Below, one piece after another: positions 1-9,526 of a DNA stretch of 64,000 bases. The translations under genes and the position numbers were made by a program. Numbering within the stretch: position 1 is the first letter of the stretch; each line of letters opens with the position of its first letter. The stretch covers positions 271,227,798 through 271,291,797 of the forward strand of contig NC_134138.1 of NCBI RefSeq assembly GCF_033958435.1, read 5' to 3'. Below the pieces are notes generated by a model. That model searched no databases, was not told where the DNA came from, and saw only the letters and a list, made by a program, of their open reading frames with translations. The stretch is from Carettochelys insculpta (lineage: Eukaryota > Chordata > Testudines > Carettochelyidae).

Positions 1-91
1 GGCCTAGGGCGGGCGGCAGCAAAAAGGGGGTTAGAGCACCAGCCCGTACTCAGTTCGGGTGGTCAGCGGCTCACCGCTACAACACCATACA

Positions 92-315
92 GGCCCCAGC
101 CCTCAACCGAGGGCAGGGCCGCAGTTCACAAGAGTTGTATAGTTCTGGGCCCAGCCCTCAGTCCAGGGCAGGGCAGCAGTTCACAGGTACTAGCACAGTT
201 CTGGGCCCAGCCCTTAGTTTGGGGCGGGGCAGCAACCCAAGGGTTTAAGTGCAGGCCCAGCCCTCAGTTTGGGGCGGGGCAGCAACACAAGGGTTTAAGT
301 GCAGGCCCAGCACAG
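92..315. repeat. GC-rich tandem repeat, about 4 copies of a 50-56 bp unit
   Basis: Units begin with GGCCCAGCCC (first copy GGCCCCAGCCC) at about 92, 147, 203, 253 and 303; the last is partial. Each continues with a GGGGCGGGGCAGCA-like core. The third and fourth units are nearly identical and share AAGGGTTTAAGTGCA. The period shortens from about 55 to 50 bp along the array. It may be a local minisatellite or the terminal repeat region of a retroelement whose ORF lies at 399-1085; I cannot decide between these. Confidence 0.7.
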
Positions 316-398
316 GCTGGCCCTGTCAAGGAGGCGGGGGTAGGGGGTCGCAGGCCCTCCCACTCCGCTGCGACCCGGCCTAGGGCCCTGGGGGTCGC

Positions 399-1085
399 TC
401 ACACGCAACCCCGGCAGTGGGGATCCAGACCGCAACACACTGCCATTGGTTCATGAGCGTCATTCCCCGGGCCACTTCCTACCTCACCCTCTGCTGGCGG
501 AAGGTCCCAGTCCATCTGGTCAAGGGGTCCCCCTAGGTCGGTCTCCTCCAGGTCATCCGCCTTCGGGGGCTCCAGCCAGTCGTCCATAACAATGTCATTA
601 GGGTAGTCAGGCGGCGGTAATACAGGAGACCCGAGGCGATCCTGGGTCTGAGTGCTGTAAGGATCCGCTGGGACTCTGGGGCAGCCCGCTCCTGGGGCCT
701 CTTCCAAGGCGGGGGGTCTCCGCCGGTGTGAAAGTCCTGGTAGGTCTGGGAAGTCCGGGTAGTCCCCTTGGGGCATATGGACCCGGGATTGCTTGGAGCC
801 TCTGGGGGCTTGCTCCTCCAGCCTGGCTGGGTGGCAGCAAGCCCTCTCCCTTTGGTGCCGAGGAGCTCGTGCAGGCACGTCCTCCCTGCCCGGAGGCCCA
901 GGCCCAAATGGGTCCTGAGTCCCACCTTTGGCTCTTCTAGCCCTTGGCCCCGCCCTCTGAGGGGCGGGCCTCTGGTCTCCTGGCTCCGGCCCCACCCACC
1001 AGGGCCTCTGCATAGTCTCCCCTGCCTCCTGGTCTGCAGGAGGCCATACTGACTCACTACAGGGAGGCAGCAGCACCCCATTCAC
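399..1085 (-). CDS. unrecognised 228-codon open reading frame, possibly of a retroelement
   Basis: I do not recognise this protein. The frame is open for 228 codons and starts at an ATG followed by NGVLLPPC. Composition changes along its length: a basic Arg/Pro/Gly-rich first half, then an acidic Asp/Glu/Pro stretch (PPDYPNDIVMDDWLEPPK, about residues 159-176, continuing acidic to about 205), and a short Cys-rich end (CCGLDPHCRGC). No transmembrane segment, signal peptide or known catalytic motif is visible. High GC makes chance open frames likely, and a 182-codon frame also runs through the same bases on the same strand. The change in composition and the adjacent tandem array are compatible with a gag-like product of a retrotransposon or with an exon of a host gene, but neither is shown. 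Confidence 0.25.
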   Translation of the reverse strand: MNGVLLPPCSESVWPPADQEAGETMQRPWWVGPEPGDQRPAPQRAGPRARRAKGGTQDPFGPGPPGREDVPARAPRHQRERACCHPARLEEQAPRGSKQSRVHMPQGDYPDFPDLPGLSHRRRPPALEEAPGAGCPRVPADPYSTQTQDRLGSPVLPPPDYPNDIVMDDWLEPPKADDLEETDLGGPLDQMDWDLPPAEGEVGSGPGNDAHEPMAVCCGLDPHCRGCV

Positions 1086-1209
1086 CTGTATTTCCTATGG
1101 TCGACAGGGCAGATCTGCAAACACAGGAAAAATCCCTGAGCAACTAATGCTGAAAGAGAACCTGGAGTACAACCGGGGAACAAACTGTAGCAAATGTCTT
1201 TGTAAAGTG

Positions 1210-1460
1210 ATATGATAGTATTCGTGCTGGTTTTTTTGCTAAGCACCTGCGGATAATACCTTTTCTTTATATGACTCTGCTGAGATCAGACTTAGAATAT
1301 TACATTCGGTTTAGACATGGGAAGAAGATCAGAGAAGAGCAATTAGGCTGAATGTTATAAAAATCCACCAGGGTTAGACTTAGAAAGGTTCAAAGATACA
1401 AATATATTTAGCCTGGCAAACTGATCTCTAGTGTGGGATCGTGACACCAGCCTGCACATA
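1210..1460 (+). mobile_element. degenerate CR1/L3-type LINE fragment
   Basis: The stretch contains a decayed version of the reverse-transcriptase 3' region of CR1-like LINEs: CTGCTGAGATCAGACTTAG then a 'TATTACATTCGGTTT' segment (normally a Glu-His-Cys-Val-Gln coding block), then AAGAGCAATTAGGCTGAA and TTTAGCCTGGCAAA. The frame is broken by indels, so it is old. Edges are approximate. Confidence 0.45.
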
Positions 1461-2498
1461 GCTAATGTAAACATAAAGGAGAGTAGGGAATTGTTTAGGG
1501 TGACACAGAGGCTTATCCCTGATCTACATTACAAACATATGTCCGTATAACTTGCTTGGAGATGTGGAAAATTCACACTCCAGAGCAACACAGTTACATC
1601 TCTCTAACCCTCTGCTGAGATGGGAGGGATTCTCTTGTTGCCATAGCTACTGCCTCTGGGGAGGAGGAGCATGGATGTTGATGAGACGCTCTCCTGTTGT
1701 CATAGGTAGGATCTTCACTAAGCGCTACACTGGCACAGCGACACTGGGGCAGTTGCACTGCTGCAGTGCTTTACACGCAGAGATGAGGGCTAAGGGAATA
1801 TGGGTTGAACCTCTCTCACCTGGCACCCTTGGGACCTGAATGGTGCTGGACAAGAGAATTTGCCAGACCACAGGAGGTCAGTATTTTCTAGCACTTTACC
1901 AACACTTCCACTGCTTACTGGGCTCTTAGAAGACATTTAGGGGTAAATTACAGCTAAATAACAGCACAGAACAGTGAGAGCCAGGACTGGTGGCTGTAAA
2001 CAAACTTTATGGGACCCACGGGAAACTTGGCCACACCCATGATAAGCAGTCATCCAGCTAACGAAAATCATGTGTGATTACAGATGTTGCTGAAAGAAAG
2101 TGTTATGGATTAGACAGGATCAGCCAGTACCTCTTATTCAACCAACTTCTCTGGGTGAGAAAGAAACATTCAAGTCACACAGAGCTCTTGTTCAGCTCTA
2201 GGAAAGGTACTTGGTACACCAAGGCTAAATGCAAGGTTGTTTAGCATAAGTAGTTTGCACATATTCTGAGGGACTGCTTAAGGTAGAGAGCGGTTCATTA
2301 ATACTTCTGCAACTGTAGCACAAAAAGTGGGATTTAGTGTGTTGCAGATTGTTTTAATAAGCCATAAATCCCATGTCTCTGTTCAGCCCAGGGTTTTTAA
2401 CGTCTAGCAGAATTACAAGTTTAAGCTTCTGGGCTCCTCTTTTGAAAGCACTGTGTAGGTTTGCTTTGAGGATGAGGACTGATAGGCCATAAAATAAT
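1461..2498. other. about 1 kb without a gene; faint repeat fragments
   Basis: No coding signal beyond short chance frames. Around 1830-1880 the text resembles a turtle interspersed repeat (CACCCTTGGGACCTGAATGG ... TTTGCCAGACCACAGGAGG). Around 2145-2210 (GGGTGAGAAAGAAACATTCA ... CAGAGCTCTTGTTCAGCTCT) it resembles the tail of the SINE also seen near 3975. The rest appears unique. Confidence 0.5.
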
Positions 2499-2588
2499 AG
2501 AGTACTAAAACTGGAAGGGACCTTGAGAGGTCACCAAGTCCAGTGTCCTGCACTCGTGGCAGGACCAGGTCTAAACATCTGTCTAAAT

Positions 2589-3523
2589 CAGGGGCGGGGA
2601 ACCCCCAGTGTGTTTTTCAGTGGGGGATCACATCAGTAAGCTTTTGTTTTGGGAGTTGGTTTTTTTAGCTTCTCACTTGTCTGGAACCTGACTGATTTGT
2701 CTATGGCAGTGTTTCCCAAATGGTGTTCCAAGGACCCCCAGGGTTCCACAGGAAAATTCCATTATAACAGCTGACTCGTCTGACAGCCAGGACCCTGGGG
2801 TTGACAACAAAGCCCTTGGTGGGCAGGACCTCCTGGAGTGGTGGCTCAGACCCTGAGCTGCAGCAGAACCCTCAGACGCAGGCTGGTGCTGGGAACCTGG
2901 GGACCCTGCTGCCGCTGAAACAGTAGAACTAAATTTAATTGATATAATGGCGGGCAGGGTGGTGGGAGGGATCCATCTGTTAAACCAGCTGAATTTAGTT
3001 CCATTATTTCAGCAGCGGCAGGGCAGGGAGTGGCAGAGAGCCCTGCCCTCGCACCACTACCCAACCAGCCATACCCCTCCACTGCGCATGGCTTGACTCA
3101 TCCCCACCAGTGGAACACCTCATGCCAGCCTTCCTTCTGCTGGGCGCACATGGGCGCCAAGTGCAGGTTCCCCAGCCAGTGCCACTGATGGGTTAGTCCC
3201 GTTGGTTGCTTTGGGGCTGAGTCCAGTTAATCCTGGGGATGAGGGGGACGGGTTTGGGGCTGAGAGGGGTTAAGCCTGGAGATGGGGGTTAGGCTGTAGG
3301 ATGGGGATAAAGCTTCAAGATGGTGGGGGGCAGATTTGGGGGCTGAGGTGTGTAAATCCTGGAGATGGGGGCAGTGGTTATTAGGGGCCGAGATGCGTAG
3401 AGCCTGGGAATGGGGTTCCACAAAATTCTTTGAAGTTTATAAGAGTACTGTGGCCAAATAAAATTGGGAAACGCTGGTCTATGGGTCAGTGACTCCTGAC
3501 CCATAAAAAGTTCCTCATCCCTG
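2589..3523. mobile_element. outer non-autonomous hAT-like transposon with 8-bp target duplication
   Basis: The ends are CAGGGGCGGGGAAC on the left and GTTCCTCATCCCTG on the right, imperfect inverted repeats of the hAT type (CAGGGG...CCCTG). The flanks are GTCTAAAT (2581-2588) and GTCTAGAT (3524-3531), an 8-bp target duplication with one mismatch, as expected for hAT. It encodes no transposase. Its own sequence is only about 165 bp once the nested 770-bp element and one copy of that element's target duplication are removed. Confidence 0.8.
2707..3476. mobile_element. inner non-autonomous hAT-like transposon, 770 bp, perfect 8-bp target duplication
   Basis: The left end is CAGTGTTTCCCAAATGG and the right end is AATTGGGAAACGCTG, giving an inverted repeat of about 15 bp. 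Both flanks are GTCTATGG (2699-2706 and 3477-3484), a perfect 8-bp duplication diagnostic of hAT. The interior has G-rich approximate tandem repeats (about 3185-3420, units with GGGGCTGAG and CCTGGAGATGGGGG) and no transposase frame. Confidence 0.88.
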
Positions 3524-3620
3524 GTCTAGATCATCCATGACAGATGTTTATCAAATATAGAGCAACCACCTTGTGGAAAGAGTTCACCCACAGGTGAGAA
3601 AGTGTTTTTGTCTTTAATCA

Positions 3621-3959
3621 GTACCCTGTGTGAGTTCAGCTAAGAGCATAAAGATTGCCTGATTTCACCCACCTCGTTACTGGAGCATTTAGTGCACAGG
3701 ATGAAGTACACCACATGCTGCGATAGCATGGGCAGTGTACACGGAGCTTGAAAATTGTGTGGCTGAGTGTGTTGAGCAACAGAGCAGCAGAGAGGTGTCT
3801 GCAAAGTTTGCGTCTGTTATTTGGATAGGCTTAAGGGAGGCTTAAATTGGAGTCGGGATGAAATTCAGAACAGGCTGGATCTCAGGAGAAACACGAGTGC
3901 TACATGAGAAGTTGTCTGAACCTCTCTTCTAGCTTTGTTAGTTACAGGATACCAGAGAG
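3621..3959. other. 339 bp without recognisable features
   Basis: Ordinary composition, no long reading frame and no repeat that I recognise. Confidence 0.5.
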
Positions 3960-4060
3960 AGAAGGTGGGTGAGGCAAAATCTTTTATTGGGTCAACTTCT
4001 GATGGTCCAAGAAGCAAGCTTTCGAGCAATTCAGAGCTCTTTTCAGACCACAGGAGGGGT
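3960..4060 (+). mobile_element. SINE 3' fragment
   Basis: GGTGAGGCAAAATCTTTTAT TGGGTCAACTTCT and AGCAAGCTTTCGAGC ... CAGAGCTCTTTTCAGA match the tail of a tRNA-derived reptile SINE; the tRNA-like head is absent. Edges are approximate. Confidence 0.55.
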
Positions 4061-4574
4061 TGTTAGATGGGGAGGAGTGGTAGATGTCCCATTCCATCAT
4101 CGGAAATACTTGAAATCAGACAGAGCAATGCATTACATTAACAGTCAATAAGACATAACTCTGCCCCTTCTAGGGGTATGGACTAGGCAACCTTCAAGTA
4201 AATAGGTTTCCTCCCTATTTCTAACTTCTACCATACTGTTTATCGATGAAACTTGCAAGAGTCTAATCAGAAGCATACAAGCACTAGAAGAGGCCACTGG
4301 TACAAGGATCTTGGTTAGAATCACTTTTACTCCTCTCACTGTAGTATAAATTGAGCTCATAGGTACTAATTCAAATCTCCTAGGACCCTTTTTCATAGCT
4401 CTGCCTCTATTATTACTTGATGGGAGGCAGATTCCAGACAGGAGAGCAGATCCAGGGGACCTGTCTCTCCACCACTTCCTCTCATCAGGCACATTAAAAG
4501 GATGGACGAAATGGTGTCGGGGGTAGCCACCTTAGTTGGCAGCATCACAGATAACAAGCAGCCCAGTGACACAT

Positions 4575-4640
4575 TAGAGACTAGCAAAGTGAGGAGATCG
4601 TGAGCTTTCATGGGTAAAACCCACTTCTTCAGATGAAAAA
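4575..4640 (+). mobile_element. SINE 3' fragment abutting a transposon remnant
   Basis: AGACTAGCAAAGTGAGGAGA then GAGCTTTCATGGGTAAAACC CACTTCTTCAGATG is the tail of the turtle tRNA-type SINE seen at 33.4 and 43.4 kb. It lies where the left end of the neighbouring Myb-bearing transposon should be, so it may have replaced or truncated that end. The Myb reading frame runs into it (the segment ILSIFHLKKW-like) and is therefore artificial there. Confidence 0.6.
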
Positions 4641-5877
4641 TGGAGAGGACAGGAGATGGTGGGGTGAGGGCGGGAGGGGCAGCTGTGGGAGTGGGTGGTG
4701 ATGGGGTGGCAGCTGGGGCCAGGTGGCCGAGCACGGCCTGGGTCAGGGCATGAAGGTTGGCTGCCATCTAGTCCCAGGCTTCCCGCTCCATGGCCAGCCA
4801 CTCCCGCAGCATGCTAGAAAGTTCCCGCAGTATTGCAGGATGGGGAGCATCCTCCATCTCCTCCTCCCCACCCTGGTGGCACTGGCAGATGGCCCGGTGG
4901 CAGGCCAATGAAGGGACGGCACAGGGTCCAGGCCTCTCCCGCTCATCCCCCATGGTCAGGCTGGTCCAGCTGTTGGCTGCAGGAGCTGTGGAAACAGAAG
5001 GGGAGAGCGGGGGGAGGGCAGGGGCATTAGTTCCAGGCACAGAATCTTGTGCCCCCCCCAGTGCCCTGTGATGCCCATGTCCCAAGGTTCCCTGTATGGG
5101 TGGCAAGGACGCAGGCTCCCCCACCCTCCCACTGCCCCCAATTCCTCCACAGCCGGCTGGCCTGTGGGTGCTGTCCCAACCACATGGTGCTGAGCACCAC
5201 ACATAGGCCCCCCCACCCGGACCCAGGGAATGTGGCCATCTGGGGTCCACAGGCCCCAGGGTGATAGCCATGTGGGAGGGCTGAGGCCATGCTGGGCAGT
5301 ACCTGATGCCCCTTCCCCAGTCCCCAGGGTGGCTGGTGTGCAGGCCACCTACCTGTGGGTCCCTCCAGGAAGTTGGGCGAGACATAGGAAGATGGGGCCT
5401 GGCTGGCTGGCTCGGACAGGATGTCAATGACGAGGGCCCCCTCACTTGAACCCTCGTCATCGCTGGTGGTGTCCAGCTTCCTTGGGGGCCTGGTGCCAGC
5501 TGCAGATCCAGGACAATCCTCCCCCGCAGTCCCTGTCTCAGGCTCCTGCTCTGCCCCCAGGTCTGCAGTGTTGAGCAGCATGGCTGGGGGTCCCACTTTC
5601 TTGGGCCCAAGGAGGTGGTCCAGGTCTTTACAGTAGGGGCAGCTGGAGGGCGTTGCCCCTGACCGCCCAGCCGTTTCCCGGGCCCTGCAGTAGAGCCTGG
5701 CACAGCTCCTTCTCCTTGGACCTCACCTGGTTCAGGGGTGTGGGTGGGGTGACCCCAGCTGGTGAGGTCCTTGGCAAGGTGCTGGAACACTGCTGCATTC
5801 GTGCGCTGGACACCCGTCTGGTGTAGAACCTCCTCGCTTGCCCAGAAGGCGAGGAGGTCTTGCAGCTCAGCCTCCAT
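4641..5877 (-). pseudogene. broken two-exon Myb/trihelix-like gene of a Harbinger-type element
   Basis: From the start at 5877 the product reads ELQDLLAFWASEEVL, matching the helix-1/2 region of the Myb protein at 31.4 kb (ELRDLLGLWSEEEVL). Later helix-3-like RSKEKEL and an acidic tail (TTSDDEGSSEGALVIDIL) appear in other frames, so at least two frameshifts separate them. A donor-like CAG|GTAGGT follows at about 5350 and an acceptor TTCCACAG lies near 4987. Exon 2 (APAANSWTSL ... ILRELSSMLREWLAMEREAW) is helical and Leu-rich, like exon 2 of the 31 kb gene. A stop codon (4768-4770) interrupts it before MAANLHALTQAVLGHL in the same frame. The homologous role is binding of transposon ends and helping the transposase into the nucleus; this copy cannot make a full protein. 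Confidence 0.7.
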
Positions 5878-6425
5878 TCAGCAGGGGGCCCGGTGCTTGG
5901 GGGGCTGGCTTCCCTCCTGGGCGGGCTCCCCAGTGTCCTTGGGGGAGGAGGTCAGGGGTGCTCACCATGGTGCCGGGAAGGGCACTGGGCTGGCTGGAGC
6001 AACGCGGGTGTGAGTGGGCTGAGCAGCAGCATGGGCTCCCTGCTGCCTGCACGTTCTCAGCTTCCCTCCTGAGGGTTTCTGGGAGCCTGCTTCCTTAAAC
6101 GTGGCTGGATGCTGGAGACATAGAGCTCCACTTGTGCTGTGAGCAGTACCGCTGCCTGCCAGCTGATCACTGCCAGGGAGGACTCCCTCTTTCGAAAGAG
6201 TGAGCCTCAGAGCATCTACGCTTGCTCTCTTTCAAAATTATCTTTTTCAGGAGGGCGCTTTTCCCACCTCAGGAATGGAGACCAACTTCAAAAGAACTCC
6301 CCAGTTCTTTCAAAGTTGCTTTCGAAAGAGCGCCCTGTGTGTGTAGACGCTCCACGGGTTCTTTCAAAAGACCGCGGTCTTCCAACCTGGATCTCAAATA
6401 CACTTGCTAGTATAGATGCACCCTA
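4641..6425. mobile_element. remnant of a Harbinger-like, Myb-bearing DNA transposon
   Basis: A GC-rich block encodes a broken Myb-like gene on the minus strand. It ends on the right in about 290 bp of CTTTCGAAAG-rich subterminal repeats and a terminus CTAGTATAGATGCACCC that resembles the GTCTACAC-type ends elsewhere in the window. No matching left terminus is visible; a SINE tail lies at that edge. No transposase is present. Confidence 0.6.
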
Positions 6426-6429
6426 AGTG

Positions 6430-6560
6430 TGTCGATGCTCCCTGAGTCATGTCAACAGAGGGCCCCTTCTTTTGACAAAACTGTCTAGTGTAGACCTTGC
6501 CCACTAGAAAAGATGCTTGATGAAGATACTAAGGCCATGTCTATACTAGAAGCATAATCA
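6430..6560. mobile_element. MITE end fragments
   Basis: GTCAACAGAGGGCCCC ... TTTTGACAAAACTGTCTAGTGTAGACCTTGCC is the right end of the GTCGACA-rich MITE seen complete at 10.9 and 39.0 kb. It is followed at 6533 by GGCCATGTCTATACTAG, the left end of another GTCTACAC-type MITE whose remainder is absent. Confidence 0.55.
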
Positions 6561-6589
6561 GCCCATACTGCTTCCCTTTTTCGTTTAGC

Positions 6590-7130
6590 ACCTGCACCAT
6601 TTTTGCTAGCTTCTCATCTTTCTCCATGATAAGCATATCATCCATGAACCTCTAGTTGTTAATTCTTTTCTTGTGCAGATATCCCTTCTACCTCTTCCTT
6701 GATCTTGTCCATCACTCTTCATTTTGTCCATCACTGTCTCTAGACACATGACGAAGATACTCGGCGATATCGGTTCTCCTTGTCTCATACCTCTACTCAT
6801 TCTAAACCAACTTCCCAATCCCCACGTGTTCTCACTGCTGCCTCTACATTGTCATTCATATCCTACAACAACCATCAGTCTGCTATCCACTCCATATGAC
6901 TCCAATATCACCCAAGTCACTTTCTGATCTATCTTGTCAAATGACTTCTGAAAATTGATGAAGCAAGTGTGGATGTTCTTGTTCTTTCATTGACCTTTCT
7001 CCGCTACCAGTCTTAGTGTCTTAGTGTATGGTATTTCTATGTTTCCTGAACCCCACTTGCTTGTTCGTTACATGTTCTTCTATCTGTGATCTTAATCTCT
7101 CCATCAACATAAGGCTGAACACATTATGTA
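6590..7130 (-). pseudogene. decayed reverse-transcriptase fragment of a non-LTR retrotransposon
   Basis: On the minus strand a frame reads SRGMRQGEPISPSIFVMCLE, the motif-B region of reverse transcriptases (G-x-RQG-xx-SP). It is followed at a plausible spacing by a decayed YXDD-like segment readable as SWMICLSW and, upstream, by a sequence compatible with FQK-FDK (motif A). Several frameshifts break it. The family is unclear; LINE is most likely. Enzyme activity is excluded by the breaks. Confidence 0.5.
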
Positions 7131-7728
7131 ACTCCAGCTCTTAATAGAGTGTATTTTGAGGTGACTCCCAAAAGACTCTGGCTCTATTGGAGAGCCAGTA
7201 CAATTTATTTCTTCTGGGGAGAAGACTGTTCTACCTCCACATACAGAAACCACTGGAAATGTCCCCGACTGAGTCATAGAAACAGTGAAAGTCAGCATGC
7301 AAACAAAAGCCATCCACCTGGCACTACTGTCCTGCATATTAGCAGAACATCATGGCATGGTTAAAAATTCATTGTCCATGCTGTCCCTGCGCTATGTTCT
7401 TGTGTTTCATCTTACTAATGGGCAAATTAAAATTTTATAAGCAGCAGTAAAGAGCAGTTCTGCCGAACTAGCTTACTAGTTATAGCAGTTCTCAGATTTC
7501 TTTTCTTATTTCCGCCCCACAGTGCAGAAGATAATGGCAGCAAATTGAGCTTCAAGGGCTTATCTGGTTTTTTTTCCAGTCCATCCAGAAAAACACATTT
7601 ATCTGCTATTCATGCAGCTTCTTAATGGAAAGAGACAAGTATCACTTCTGAAATTTGTATTCCTGGATGAGCTGTACAAACAAGAGGACGTTTAGAACAC
7701 AGCAGGACAAGAACCACTTGATGTTCAA

Positions 7729-7990
7729 ATCATGAGAAGAAAGTGGGGATGGCTAGGCCACACTCTCAGAAAACCGTCATCCAGCATAGTCCGTCAAGCT
7801 GTCACATGGAATCCGCAAGGAAAACACAAAAGAGGAAGACCTTGGACAACATGGAAAAGATCTACTGAGACTGAAAGACAACAACTGGGGTACTCCTGGA
7901 GTGAGCTAGAACCTTAGTCCTGAGAAAGAGTGAAGTGGAGGAGACTTGTAGACGGCCTATGCTCCATTCAGAGTACAAGGGTTTAAGTCA
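7729..7990 (+). pseudogene. C-terminal fragment of a LINE reverse transcriptase
   Basis: The frame from 7732 reads RRKWGWLGHTLRKPSSSIVR then GKHKRGRPWTTWKRSTE, a conserved block in the region after the polymerase domain of RTE-like LINEs (WxWxGHxLR and GxRxRGRPxxTW). A second, minus-strand copy of the same family is at 47.76-48.39 kb. The fragment ends near 7985 after a GAGGAGACTTGTAGACG segment coding the end of the protein. It is truncated at the 5' side. Confidence 0.65.
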
Positions 7991-8866
7991 AGTAAGTCTA
8001 TACTACAAAATTAGGTGAAGCCATGTTACATCAGCTCACAGCCCCAGCAGTAATTAAATGGCTTTTGAATGGCCACACTTTGTTCCTTGTGTCAGTGGTA
8101 CATGTCCTCACCAAGCACTTGCACCAATTTAACTGTCTGTGTGGGCCATTGTGAGAAAGCTCCTGAAAGGCAACAGCTGTCGATGTAAGCAGAATGCTGT
8201 CCAATATTGCAAGGCCCAAGAGCCTCCAAAAGGGAACATGACCACAAATTGTAAAGGGTGGGACGAAGTGTGCACGCTACCGGTATATTTATGCCTGTTA
8301 AGAAAGGGGAAACTGGGGCAGTGGGAGAACAGTCTCTGCCAGGATGCAAAAGCTATGGATATGCCTGCTTGAACTAACCCCAATAAACACTGCATTGCCT
8401 GTGCTTTGGACTTCTGCTTTCTATCAATATGACATGAGCCAGGGGAGAGTGAAGGGAAAGCTCTTAACAATCATGGCAGTGCGTGTGGGTCCATCCCAGT
8501 TGCACAGCACTCAGCTGGGATAGGGGAGACCTGAGTCTATAATCCCTGTCTGGTGTATTTGGAGGCGGGGATTGGAACCCAGATCCCATCACAGTGCCTT
8601 TAGCGCTGGCTCGTGGCTATGGGATGAGGTTCTTTTCCTTGATTTTTTTTGTTTACTTGTTGGGGTTGGGTGTTTTGTAGTTTGTTTTATTTTTTGAGAT
8701 AATTAGTTGATTTTTTTTTGGTGAGAATTGTTTTTTTTTTGTTTGTTTGTTTGGTGAGAATTGCCTGTCGGAGTACAGTTGAACCTCTCAAAGGGGTTGG
8801 GGCACAGCCTACAGGTGCCAGAACAGGGAGTGCTGCACCACAGTTGCAGATTGTAATACAATTTAA
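7991..8866. other. repeat-derived and unique DNA without a gene
   Basis: AGTCTATACTACAAAATTAG at about 8000 resembles the left end of a GTCTACAC-type MITE. From 8640 to 8760 there are T-rich runs with TTTG repeats. No coding signal is convincing. Confidence 0.4.
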
Positions 8867-9154
8867 GGCCAAGTCTACCCTAGGAATTAAAATTGAGTTT
8901 TAGATATGCAAATCCAGCTACAAGAATTGCATATGGGAAGTCGAATTATATGAAATTGATGTTTGCCACTATCCATGCAGCGGGAGGGCAATGGGGGAGT
9001 TTCTCCCGTTGACTTCCCTGACTCTTTGCAACTGCAAGTAGTACCAGGATCAACGAGGGTGCCAGGACAGTTTGATTTAGTGCATTCTCACAAGGTGCAC
9101 TAAATCAAACTCTGGAACGCGTTGATCTTCCCATAAGGGTAGATATACTTTCAG
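8867..9154 (+). mobile_element. GTCTACAC-type MITE, 288 bp, TAA target duplication
   Basis: The left end reads GGCCAAGTCTACCCTAGG and the right end carries a decayed complement (AAGGGTAGATATACTT). TAA flanks it at 8864-8866 and 9155-9157. The internal inverted segment TTTGATTTAGTGCA ... TGCACTAAATCAAA is perfect and could form a hairpin. A related copy lies inverted at 26.6-26.9 kb. Confidence 0.6.
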
Positions 9155-9526
9155 TAACTCAAAACTGCTGGGGCTGGGACTACTACACTGGCTTCATAGA
9201 CTCCCCTGCTTGGGCACATAACTGCCCCTTTGTGAAGCTAGCTCTGTGCCTCAATTTCCCCTCTATTTTGGGACATTACAACTGGATAACTCTTCCTTTC
9301 CCTCCAGAAACTTTGACCGCCGAACAATCAACTCAGCCAATGTCCGCAAAAATGCCTGCAAAACAAAGTTTGTTTACCTAATAGATGTAAGAAGGCTGTG
9401 AAGGAATGCTTCTATTATAGTTTGCTGGAATGGAGGAGAAACTGTCTGCATGTGTATGTAAACACAGTTTGCTGCTGTCTGCTTAGATCTGCTACCTAGT
9501 CAACTGATGCTGTGATGTTTCACCTA
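9155..9526. other. 372 bp without recognisable gene
   Basis: GCTCTGTGCCTCAATTTCCC near 9240 resembles the MIR core in reverse. Nothing else is recognised. Confidence 0.4.

Larger units (their letters stand above)
2499..3620 (-). mobile_element. CR1 LINE 3' end, split by nested hAT elements
   Basis: 2499-2580 reads ACTGGAAGGGACCTTGAGAG ... GTCCTGCACTCGTGGCAGGA and 3532-3620 resumes with CATCCATGACAGATGTTTATC. Together they match the reverse complement of the conserved CR1 3' end: a stretch around CAGGGATGGTCTAGATGGTG is interrupted exactly where the 935-bp insertion lies. The CR1 copy is the oldest layer of this three-level nest. Confidence 0.75.

Noticed and set aside
92..315. regularly spaced repeats resembling a CRISPR array
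   Set aside because: The units are contiguous without unique spacers and the DNA is vertebrate; it is an ordinary minisatellite.
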